In this document: positions 17,545-25,621 of the stretch, in pieces
Numbering within the stretch: the stretch's first letter is position 1
Layout: each line of letters starts with the position of its first letter
The notes under the pieces: generated by a model
Told to the model about the DNA's origin: nothing
Databases searched by the model: none
The model's input: only the letters and a program-made list of their open reading frames with translations
NCBI GenBank assembly: GCA_963773465.1
Contig: CAVZBF010000004.1
Span: 1,488,001-1,552,000 of the forward strand
Direction: 5' to 3'
Source: VBAS01 sp963773465
GTDB lineage: Bacteria > Bacteroidota > Bacteroidia > Chitinophagales > Chitinophagaceae
Length of the DNA stretch: 64,000 bases
Translations under genes and position numbers: made by a program

Positions 17545-17976
17545 TAACTCTCTATCCAAATTCGCAAAGAACTGTTTAGTGAGCACATTTGCCGCACTGC
17601 CTAAAATTCGTTGCCCCATCGAAGCCAATAATCCCGCTACTTTAACATCGCCATCAAAAGCAACTTCCGTTTCATTAGGATTAAGCGGGATCAGTTCAAT
17701 CTTAATTGCGGCGTTCGCATTTCCGATACTGCTGTTTTGTTGCACCTTCAATGTAAATCCTTTTTGTTCCTCTATATTCTCCATGTGCAAGGAACCGGTA
17801 AAAGAGCCACTTACGGGTCCCATTTTTATCTCGAGAACTGATTTGTATGAATTATCGCCGGTTTTTTCCAATCTTGAAATACCGGGTACAATTTTGGAAA
17901 GGGTATCCGTATCCATTAACATGTTCCAAAGAGTTGCGGGAGTTGCGTTTACTGTGTGCCTGCCTGTAAGTTCCAT
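17530..17976 (-). CDS. coxG: CoxG-like SRPBCC protein
   Basis: A 148-residue START/Bet v1-like (SRPBCC) protein of the CoxG family. The pattern GRHTVNATPATLWNMLMDTD, PGISRLEKTGDNSY, MGPVSGSFTG, and VAGLLASMGQRILGSAANVLTKQFF is diagnostic. CoxG is thought to recruit the enzyme to the membrane in CO-oxidising bacteria. It is the first gene of the coxG-S-L-M series. Its extreme C terminus is encoded by a dispersed palindromic repeat, so the last residues are probably not conserved. The IS110 element begins about 135 bases upstream of the start and may have separated the operon from its original regulatory region. Confidence 0.88.
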   Translation of the reverse strand: MELTGRHTVNATPATLWNMLMDTDTLSKIVPGISRLEKTGDNSYKSVLEIKMGPVSGSFTGSLHMENIEEQKGFTLKVQQNSSIGNANAAIKIELIPLNPNETEVAFDGDVKVAGLLASMGQRILGSAANVLTKQFFANLDRELTPVP

Positions 17977-18194
17977 ACCGATCTGAATTTGAAACAGAAG
18001 AAAAGAACCCGCTGGTCACATTACGTGGTTTGCGGGGAATTGTCCCTTAAGGTATAGAAAAATCTTTTACAATATATTTTTTGTTTTTTTTAAACCACAG
18101 GGGCACAGCGTACACAAAGGAACCTTTAGGTCAAAAATGGTCCTTATTAAAGTTCTTTGACAACAACTGAATAGCAGATAAAGTAATTGGATTA

Positions 18195-18345
18195 AATTAG
18201 AAAGGAAAGTGGGTGAACTTTACTTAGGCATAGACTGAAGGTCTACTCTGTGTATTAGTCCCACTCTCCCTTCACTGTTGCTTAGGCCCATTTAGAATAG
18301 TAAGTCCTTAAAGACTAATTAAAGGTCTTAGGCTAGGCAACGATT
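18195..18345 (+). ncRNA. Candidate bridge RNA of the IS110 element
   Basis: Two stem-loops occupy the non-coding left end. Loop 1 is closed by GGAAAGTGGG (18204-18213) with CCCACTCTCC (18260-18269), one mismatch. Loop 2 is closed by GTTGCTTAG (18277-18285) with CTAGGCAAC (18333-18341), one wobble. Loop 1 contains CTCTGTGTA (18246-18254), complementary with one G-U pair to TACACGGAG at the right junction (19388-19396). Loop 2 contains TTAGAATA (18292-18299), identical to the right end of the element (19382-19389). These would be a right target guide and a left donor guide. The other two guides match poorly. Confidence 0.6.
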
Positions 18346-18367
18346 ATTTGACCTTAAAACTAAAGTT

Positions 18368-19357
18368 ATGAAAGTTCTTCAAATCGTAGGTGCTGATCTC
18401 TCTAAAGATTCTATCGACCTTTTTCATCATGATTCAAACAATCATGTAAAGATCAAGAACTCGGCTTCAGGCTTTAAGGAGTTAGTTTATTGGCTTAGTA
18501 ATTTGAAACTGGATAAAGCTTGTATATTCCTGGTGATGGAACATACAGGTCTTTACTCTTTCCAGTTGGAAAAATTTTTACACCAGCACCAGATCCAATT
18601 TGCCAAAGTATCAGCACTGGCGATTAAGCGATCACTGGGTTTGATCCGAGGTAAAAATGACAAAATCGATGCCGAGCGAATTGCCAGATTTGGATTTGAA
18701 AAAAAGGATAAGCTTGTGGCTGAAAAGCCCGCCCATCCTGTGCTTCAACGTCTCCAAATGCTGCACTCAACACGGGCACGACTAACCAAGTATCGCCAGT
18801 CTTTGGCCTGTGCACTCAAAGAGTATCGAATAGTGCTTTCATCAGCAGACCCCATCATCAAAATCCAATTAACACTGGTCAAGGAGGTCGCACAGAGGAT
18901 CAAAGTGCTCGATGATCAAATTAAACAATGCATTGACAAAGCAGATCAATCTGTGAATCAGAACTTCAAACTGCTGACCAGTATTAAAGGAATTGGTGAT
19001 GTAATTGCTACTGCAACTTTGGTAAAAACAAAAAATTTCATTGCCTTTAAAAATGCCAGGAAATTCTCTTGTTTTTGTGGATCTGCACCCTTTGATCACA
19101 CTTCCGGAAAAAGTATTCGGAAAAAGACGCGGGTCAGCCAACTAGCTGATAAAACAATGAAAACGCTGCTTACTATGGGAGCCCGAACTGCTATTCAACA
19201 TGACAAAGAACTAAAAGCTTTTTATGAAAGACGACTGGCAATGGGAAAGTCGAAAAACAGCACCATTAACATCGTCCGAAATAAATTAATCTTTAGAATG
19301 TTTGCCGTGATAAATCGTCAAACACCATTTATCGAACAATATTCTAAAGCTGCATAA
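18368..19357 (+). CDS. IS110-family transposase/recombinase
   Basis: A complete 329-residue IS110 recombinase. The N-terminal RuvC-like DEDD domain has GADLSKDSIDLF (first Asp), MEHTGLYSF (Glu) and KNDKIDAERIARFG (the Asp pair). A coiled middle part follows. The C-terminal Tnp domain contains TSIKGIGDVIA (helix-hairpin-helix), then GSAPFDHTSGKSIRKKTRV with the catalytic Ser region. These enzymes are guided by a bridge RNA from the element's own left end, and such a candidate lies directly upstream. The frame is intact, unlike the genes that follow, so the element may be active. Confidence 0.93.
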   Translation: MKVLQIVGADLSKDSIDLFHHDSNNHVKIKNSASGFKELVYWLSNLKLDKACIFLVMEHTGLYSFQLEKFLHQHQIQFAKVSALAIKRSLGLIRGKNDKIDAERIARFGFEKKDKLVAEKPAHPVLQRLQMLHSTRARLTKYRQSLACALKEYRIVLSSADPIIKIQLTLVKEVAQRIKVLDDQIKQCIDKADQSVNQNFKLLTSIKGIGDVIATATLVKTKNFIAFKNARKFSCFCGSAPFDHTSGKSIRKKTRVSQLADKTMKTLLTMGARTAIQHDKELKAFYERRLAMGKSKNSTINIVRNKLIFRMFAVINRQTPFIEQYSKAA

Positions 19358-19506
19358 ATTAAATTTGGACAATTAAAAACCTTAGAATACACGGAGCAAC
19401 GGCTGTGAACTCCGGGTTTTCATAATGGTTTTGTGATTTCTCATTTTAATAATTGAGGTATGCTGCTCAGGAATCGATAAATTTGTTGTTCGCCCAAACT
19501 CAGGAA

Positions 19507-20488
19507 ATGATAGTTGATAAATATAACAGGGTTCATAATTATCTCCGGATTTCACTCACGGATAATTGCAATCTCCGTTGCTTTTACTGTATGCCGGAAG
19601 AGGAGTATGAGTTCACCCCGGCATCAAAACTGATGCAGCGGGATGAGATTGAAACATTATCAAAGATCTTTGTCGATCTCGGGGTAAATAAGATCAGGCT
19701 TACCGGTGGTGAACCACTGGTAAGAAAAGATGCCGGTGAGATCATAAGATCTTTATCCAAACTTCCGGTAAAGCTCACGATCACTACCAATGGTTCAAGA
19801 TTGCATGAATTTGTGGATATACTGGAAGAGTCAGGAGTTAAATCTCTTAATATCAGTTTAGATACATTGCAACCCGAAAAATTTCAACTGATCACAAGAA
19901 GAAACCAGTTTGAAAAAGTGTATGAGAATATCCAGCTTTTATTGAAAAGGGATTTTCATGTAAAAGTGAACATGGTGGTGATGAAAGGTCTTAATGATAA
20001 TGAGCTCAATGATTTTGTGGAGTGGACAAAAGATCAGCCTGTTCATGTCCGGTTTATCGAATTCATGCCTTTTACCGGCAACTGGTGGACAAGCAATAAA
20101 GTTTTTACCATGCAGCAAATGCTGGAAGTGATCGAAGCAAAATATAAAGTAGAACGTTTACAGGATGAAAAGCATGATACGGCAAAAGGATACCAGCGTG
20201 GCCGGTCACCAGGGAACATTTGCTATTATCAGTACAATGAGTGCCAACTTCTGTGGCGATTGTAACCGCATGCGGCTGACAGCTGATGGAAAAATGAAGA
20301 ACTGTTTATTCTCAGAAAAAGAAACAGACCTGTTAACGGCATTACGAAAAGGCGAAGACGTGGTTCCTTTAATTCATCAGAGCATACGAAGCAAAGCAAA
20401 AGAACTTGGCGGGCAGTTCACGACAGATTTCGAGCATCTTCATCCGGAAGACATTCATAACAGGAGCATGATAACTATTGGAGGATAA
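19507..20488 (+). pseudogene. moaA: MoaA, GTP 3',8-cyclase, one frameshift
   Basis: A radical-SAM enzyme that starts Moco synthesis by converting GTP to 3',8-cyclo-GTP. The first frame (19507 to about 20200) has the SAM cluster CNLRCFYC (C21, C25, C28), TGGEPLVRKD and SLDTLQPEKF. After a frame change near 20195 the second part (to 20488) gives QGTFAIISTMSANFCGDCNR and MKNCLF, the C-terminal cluster Cys residues. Both halves are well conserved and join without loss, so a one-base indel is the simplest explanation. ATG 19507 fits the usual MoaA N terminus; the longer frame from 19453 does not. The IS110 element lies about 115 bases upstream. Confidence 0.85.
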
Positions 20489-20545
20489 ACACACCCCCTG
20501 TCCTCCGCCGCGGCGGAGAGACTCAGATCGGATAAACTTCTTAAA

Positions 20546-21725
20546 ATGATTTCTGTTTCTGAAGCAAAAAAAATAATTAGTGAAAATGTTTCTTCTTTAC
20601 AACCTGTGACTTCCTCATTGCAAGTCAGCAGGGTTGATATTAGCAGAAGATATTCATGCCACAACAGATATTCCAGCCTTTCCTCAATCATCAATGGATG
20701 GATATGCATTTTCTTTCAATGGATGGAAACAAAACAAAAAATTAAAAATAACAGGTGAAGTTGCAGCAGGAAGTAATGAAACTTTTACTCTTGCTTCTCA
20801 AAATGCCGTTCGGATTTTTACCGGTGCAGCAGTTCCTGCCGGAGCAGATACAGTGATAATGCAGGAAAAAGTTCAAATTGAAAATGGAGAATTGAAAATT
20901 GAAGATGAAAATTTAAAAGAAGGAAATAGCGTTCGCCCAAAAGGTTCTGAAATTAAAACCGGCGCACTAGCATTAGAAAAAGAAAATATTTTATCTCCGG
21001 CCGCAATTGGTTTTTTAGCTGGCATTGGGATCACAGAGGTAAAAGTTTATCCCAATCCATCTGTTAGCATAATAATTACAGGGAATGAATTGCAGCAACC
21101 AGGAAAACCACTGGCACATGGACAGGTGTATGAATCCAATTCTTATGCATTGAAAGCAGTTTTACAGCAATTGCATATTGAAATTATTCAAATCTTATAT
21201 GCAACAGATAAACCCGAGATAGTAACAAGTACTTTACAGAAAGCTTTACAACAAAGCGATGTTGTTCTATTAACAGGCGGTATCAGTGTCGGTGATTATG
21301 ATTTTGTATTGCAGGCAGCAACCGCATGTGGTGTTAAAAAATTATTTCATAAAATAAAACAACGGCCGGGTAAGCCATTGTATTTTGGCAAAAAAGAAAA
21401 CAAATTAGTTTTTGGTTTGCCGGGCAATCCATCTTCCGTACTCACTTGTTTTTATCAGTATGTAATTCCTGCATTGGAGAAATTATCAAAAAGAAAAATC
21501 GGATTGCGGACTTTACAGGTTCCTTTGGCAAAATCATTTCAGAAAAATAGCGGGCTTACACATTTTCTCAAAGGAATTTATGATGGCAAAACTGCAACTC
21601 CTTTAGATGCGCAGGAATCTTACCGTCTCAGTTCTTTTGCCAGCGCCAATTGTCTTATACAAATTGATGAAGATATAACATCATGTAAAGAAGGTGAATT
21701 GGTTGATGTATATTTATTGCCATAA
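20546..21725 (+). pseudogene. moeA: MoeA, molybdopterin molybdenumtransferase, one frameshift
   Basis: MoeA inserts molybdate into adenylylated molybdopterin. The N-terminal piece (ISVSEAKKIISENV) is in one frame. After about 20630 the reading continues in another frame with LAEDIHATTDIPAFPQSSMDG (domain I), GAAVPAGADTVIMQE, TGNELQQPG, the MoCF_biosynth core LTGGISVGDYDFV, and GLPGNPSSVLTCFYQY near the C terminus. The join falls between QVSR and LILAED, typical of an indel of one base. The rest is complete, to a normal domain IV end. Confidence 0.85.
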
Positions 21726-21734
21726 TAATTACAG

Positions 21735-22471
21735 GTGGAAAGTCTTATTCTTTTTTACATATTATTATTCCTGGTTGCATTTTTATATTCATCTGTCGGG
21801 CATGGCGGCGCCAGCGGTTATCTGGCATTGATGGCGATCTTCAGCATTACGCCTGATGTGATGAAACCAACCGCATTGCTGCTGAATCTTTTTGTGTCAC
21901 TTACATCGTTTATCCAGTTTTACCGCGGCAAACATTTTAACTGGAAAATATTTTTGCCTTTTGCGATCACCTCGGTGCCGATGGCTTATGTTGGCGGATT
22001 AATAACGGTTGATGATAACATTTATAAAAAAATACTGGGCATCTTATTAATAATACCGATTATTAGATTTTTATTTTTTGCAAATATTAAGGTGGAGGAA
22101 ATAAGAAAATCGAATTTTATTTTATCCTTGTTCATCGGTGCGGCTATTGGATTTCTTTCCGGTCTTATTGGCATCGGCGGGGGAATTATCTTATCGCCTG
22201 TTTTTTATTGCTGAAATGGTCAGACATGAAACAAACAGCAGCTATCAGTGCACTGTTCATATTTGTCAATTCATTGTCAGGCTTGGCGGGGCAATTACAA
22301 AAAGGAATTAATTTCAGCCCGGATATGTATGCTTATGTTGCCGTTGCTTTTGCGGGAGGACTATGCGGCGCCTGTTTTGGTTCATTGAAACTCAAACAGA
22401 ATTTTTTAAAATATTTGTTGGCGGTAGTGCTGATAGTAGCAGCCTATAAATTATTATTTACATCAGCTTAA
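21735..22471 (+). pseudogene. TauE/SafE-family sulfite/anion permease, one frameshift
   Basis: A polytopic inner-membrane protein (about 245 residues if joined). It has SSVGHGGASGYLALMA in the first repeat and FLSGLIGIGGGIILSPVF in the second, the two halves' hallmark loops. The frame changes close to 22205. The second part (to 22471) keeps the remaining helices. A GTG start is used, nine bases after moeA. TauE/SafE proteins export sulfite, sulfoacetate or related organosulfur anions. Inside a Moco cluster it could handle sulfite or a sulfur by-product, which also fits the sulfite-oxidase-like protein that follows, but this is inference. Confidence 0.8.
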
Positions 22472-22481
22472 ATTAAATTTT

Positions 22482-22998
22482 ATGAGACCGATCCTGGTTT
22501 TGTTTTTTGTGACCATAGTTTTTTCAGCATCGGCGCAAAAGGAAGTGATACCGACAACTGAAAATTTCTCTATTGAAGGAAAAGTAAAGAAAAGCCTGAC
22601 TGTTTCATTGGCTGACCTTTCATCGCTATAAATCTTATTCTATTGACAGTATTGTCATCACTAATCATCTTGGAGAAAGAAGAAGCAGTTTGAAAAAAGT
22701 AAAAGCTGTTTTATTAAAAGATATACTTGATAAAGTAGAAATAGACGCAGAAAACCACAAAGTGCTTAGCGAGTATTATTTTGTTTGCATTGCTTCTGAC
22801 AATTATAAAGTTGTTTTTTCCTGGAATGAAATATTCAATAGCGAAGTAGGGAAATCGGTTTACATAATAACCGGGCAAGATGGAAACTGGGCATATGTGC
22901 TAGATAACAGGATCGCCCTTGTTTCATCGAAAGATCAAATGACGGGCCGCAGGTATGTAAAAGGATTGCAGAAAATAGTTATTGAAAGAGTTAAGTAA
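22482..22998 (+). pseudogene. Small sulfite-oxidase-like molybdopterin-binding domain protein, frameshift
   Basis: A short exported protein (about 170 residues if joined). The signal peptide is MRPILVLFFVTIVFSASAQ. The mature part begins FSIEGKVKKSLTVSLADLSS and, after a frame change near 22625-22640, continues with VKAVLLKDILDKVEI, a YYFVCIASDNYKVVFSWNEI segment and ends DNRIALVSSKDQMTGRRYVKG. This is the pattern of the small oxidoreductase molybdopterin-binding (sulfite oxidase-like) family. The usual Moco-ligating Cys is not evident, so binding is doubtful. The position between TauE and moaD supports a link to Mo or sulfur metabolism. Confidence 0.65.
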
Positions 22999-23537
22999 AC
23001 ATGGTTGCAATTGGAGCAGGTAAACCATCCATACTAACCATATTTTTTTCTTTCTTGTATTCTTCAAGCCCGTCCTCACCTTTCTTTTCCGCCCATTTAA
23101 ATGCATGATCTCTTTCGCCACTATGCGTATATAATGGAACACCAAAACCGCAGGATGATTTTACCATGAAAATATCGGCAACAATGATCTGTCTTGTTGC
23201 AGGAAGAATGGTAAACTGTTGAGACAACTCATTCCATTCTGCATCACCAGGTAAAATGGTTTTTCCTTTTCCATACAGCCTCAAAATTTTTGGCGGCCCA
23301 TCAAAAGCACAGAACATAAACGTGATGCGGCCATTTTCCAATAAGATGAGCCGATGTTTCATTACCGCTGCCGATGATATCCAGATAACCTACCCGGGTG
23401 GGAGAGAGTATTCGAAAGCAATCAAATCCCTTCGGTGAAAGATTGATATGGCCCTCAGCACTTAGCGGCGCAGTGCAGACGAAAAACATCCGTTGATCTT
23501 CAATAAAAGCCCGGTGATCTTCTGTAATATGATTCAT
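22991..23537 (-). pseudogene. Pyridoxamine 5'-phosphate oxidase-family protein, frameshift
   Basis: A flavin-binding split-barrel protein of about 180 residues on the opposite strand to its neighbours. The first part reads MNHITEDHRAFIEDQRMFFV and GHINLSPKGFDCFRI. After a frame change near 23340 it continues ENGRITFMFCAFDGPPKILR and SCGFGVPLYTHSGERDH. The ATG at 23537 gives the usual N terminus. Members typically reduce or bind flavin or related cofactors; the substrate is not known. Its 3' end overlaps the end of the preceding sulfite-oxidase-like gene by eight bases. Confidence 0.75.
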
Positions 23538-23630
23538 GTTCTTTACCCATAGATTTAATTTGCCCAAAGATAAATTTTAAATATGCGATTAGGAACAGTA
23601 TGAGTAAATTTGTTGTCCTGTTATTATTTT

Positions 23631-23861
23631 ATGAGCATTAAAATTATTTTGTTTGGCAAGCTTGCAGATATAGCCGGCGGTTCCGTTTCCGTAGATAATG
23701 TGTCAGATACCGATAGTTTGATAAATGCTTTACAGAAAAATTATCCTGCATTAACGGATGCAAAATATATAATAGCAGTTGACAAGCAGGTGATAAATGG
23801 CAATACGGCGTTGAATAAAAACAGTACTGTGGCTTTATTGCCACCATTTTCAGGCGGATAA
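23631..23861 (+). CDS. moaD: MoaD, molybdopterin synthase small subunit
   Basis: A 76-residue ubiquitin-fold sulfur carrier ending in the required Gly-Gly (LLPPFSGG). It opens MSIKIILFGKLADIAGG. The C-terminal Gly is adenylated by MoeB and thiocarboxylated, then supplies sulfur in molybdopterin synthase together with MoaE, which lies 1.2 kb downstream. The in-frame ATG at 23631 fits the family; the longer frame from 23610 would add seven odd residues. It is one of the few intact genes in this section. Confidence 0.88.
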   Translation: MSIKIILFGKLADIAGGSVSVDNVSDTDSLINALQKNYPALTDAKYIIAVDKQVINGNTALNKNSTVALLPPFSGG

Positions 23862-23863
23862 AA

Positions 23864-25009
23864 ATGAGAAGATCAGAATTTATATGAACGTTATCATCGC
23901 CAGATCATCTTACCGGAATTTGGCGAAGAGGGGCAGCAAAAATTGTTGCAGGCAAAAGTATTGGTGATCGGTGCCGGTGGTTTGGGTTGTCCTGCTTTGC
24001 AATATCTGGCTGCTGCCGGTGTTGGTACAATTGGTATTGTTGATGATGATGTGGTGGCATTGAACAATCTTCACCGCCAGGTATTATATTCAGTAAATGA
24101 TATTGGATTATCAAAAGCAGAAAGAGCAAAGCAAATTTTGCAACAATTGAATCCTGAAATAAAAATCATTTCTTACAATGAAAGGCTTACGACTCAAAAT
24201 GCATTTGATGATAATTGATGAGTTTGACATCATCATTGATGGCACCGATAATTTTTCTACACGATATATGATCAATGATGCTTGTGTGTTGTTGAATAAA
24301 CCGCTTGGTGTATGGAGCCATTTCACAATTTGAAGGACAGGTAAGTGTTTTTAATCCCCAGTCCTAAATGGGAATGAAGAAGCTGTTAATTACCGGGATT
24401 TATTTCCTGATCCGCCAAAGGATGGTGAAGTATTGAATTGTGCAGAAGCCGGAGTGTTGGGAGTGTTGCCGGGAATCATCGGTACAATGATGGCAAATGA
24501 AACAATTAAATTGATTACCGGCATCGGAGAACCATTGATCAATCAATTATTAACCTATAATGCTTTAAATAACCAGATATTACAAACTTAATTTATCAGC
24601 AAGAAAAGAAACAAGATCATTGATCCCTAAGGATGAAACTGAATTTTTACAAACAGATTATGAATGGCTTTGTGCATCACCGGTGCAGCATGGCAGAGAT
24701 CGATGCGGATGATTTTTAATGAAATGATCGCAAATAGAAGATATTGATGTGATAGATGTAAGAGAGCTGGATGAAATGCCAGCTGTAAATGAATTCACGC
24801 ATATCAAAATTCCATTAGCACAACTCGGAGACAATACTGCAATGATCAAATCTGAAAATGTTATTGCTTTTTGTCAATCAGGCAAAAGAAGCTTACAGGC
24901 TGTCAAAATTTTATCTGGTATTTTTGGAGACACAAAGAAAGTATACAGTCTGCGTGGAGGAATTGTTGAATGGAAAAAGATCAGGCAAAACAAACTGTAT
25001 GAAACGTAA
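23864..25009 (+). pseudogene. moeB: MoeB/ThiF-type adenylyltransferase with C-terminal rhodanese, many frameshifts
   Basis: The protein can be followed only across several frames. ATP-binding part: YERYHRQIILPEFGEEG, VLVIGAGGLGCPALQYLAAAG, DDDVVALNNLHRQVLY. Next come FDIIIDGTDNFSTRY, VYGAISQFEGQVSVFN and LNCAEAGVLGVLPG. The C-terminal rhodanese (24749-25009) has the active Cys in AFCQSGKRS and LRGGIVEWKK. At least six frame changes are needed (near 23868, 24215, 24312, 24360, 24590 and 24700). MoeB activates MoaD; the rhodanese supplies sulfur. The classical CxxC pair before LFPDPP is missing one side (YRDLFPD). Confidence 0.8.
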
Positions 25010-25044
25010 GTTCCGCCTGACTAAAAAACAATAAAAATTAACAG

Positions 25045-25461
25045 GTGAAAGAAAGAAAACCAAAGAATATATTTGTGCAGGGGCCAATTGCTGCATCTTT
25101 TATTGCTGATAGTATTCAAAAACACAGCAGCAAGACGGATATTGGCGGGCACAGTATTTTTTTGGGACAGGTAAGAGCTGATAAGATCGATGGCAAAGAA
25201 GTAACTTCAATAGAGTATACAGCTTATGAAGACATGGCCCTGGAAAAAATGTATACTATCCGTGAAGAGATTTTTGCAAAGTATGATCTTACATGTATGC
25301 ATGTGTATCATAGCTTGGGTATTGTAAAAGCCGGAGAGATAAGTTTGTTTGTATTTACATCATCTGCACATAGAAAAGCGGCAATTGATGCCTGCGAAGA
25401 AACGGTGGAAAGATTAAAAGCTGAATTGCCGGTTTGGGGAAAAGAACTAGTTGACAGATGA
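25045..25461 (+). CDS. moaE: MoaE, molybdopterin synthase large subunit (3' frameshift)
   Basis: The catalytic subunit of molybdopterin synthase, which takes sulfur from thiocarboxylated MoaD to make the dithiolene. Visible are GGHSIFLGQVRADKIDGK, SIEYTAYEDMALEKM, VYHSLGIVKAGEISLFV, SSAHRKAAIDACEETVERLK and the end LPVWGKE with the conserved Lys residues. The frame stops as ELVDR at 25461. The adjacent frame reads LTDETYHWKENKP to a stop at 25492, the usual MoaE end (family DG/xxxW-K tail), so one base is probably lost near 25448. A GTG start is used. Confidence 0.88.
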   Translation: MKERKPKNIFVQGPIAASFIADSIQKHSSKTDIGGHSIFLGQVRADKIDGKEVTSIEYTAYEDMALEKMYTIREEIFAKYDLTCMHVYHSLGIVKAGEISLFVFTSSAHRKAAIDACEETVERLKAELPVWGKELVDR

Positions 25462-25564
25462 AACGTATCATTGGAAGGAAAACAAACCCTAAATCCCTAA
25501 AGGGACTTTAGAGTCTGATGCGAGAAAGAGTTCTTATAAAAAATAAGAAGAAAGTTTTAAAACT

Positions 25565-25621
25565 AAAACCTCCTTCAAATAGTCGGAGGGTAAAAGCCCT
25601 TTTAGGGGGTTTGGGGGTTCT
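25565..25621. repeat. GC-rich palindromic repeats before moaC-mogA
   Basis: CCTCCTTCAAATAGTCGGAGG and AAGCCCTTTTAGGGGGTTTG occupy most of the gap. The G-rich end reaches the start codon of moaC-mogA. Another short fold, CCCTAAAGGG, lies near 25495-25505. Confidence 0.6.

Larger units (their letters stand above)
18111..19392 (+). mobile_element. IS110-family insertion sequence
   Basis: The element holds one DEDD transposase with a long non-coding left end (about 257 bases) and a very short right end (about 34 bases), the IS110-group plan. No long terminal inverted repeats are present, as expected. TACAC occurs at both proposed edges (18111-18115 and 19388-19392). Removing the sequence between them restores ACAGCGTACACGGAGCAACG, which resembles the host's own intergenic repeats. 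A second shared word, AACCTT (18121 and 19378), gives an alternative pair of edges; the TACAC choice is favoured by the guide matches in the candidate bridge RNA. Confidence 0.8.

Noticed and set aside
18121..19383. IS110 ends at the repeated word AACCTT
   Set aside because: Possible, but gives no match between the flanks and the guide loops; the TACAC edges give matches to both loops and restore a host-like repeat.
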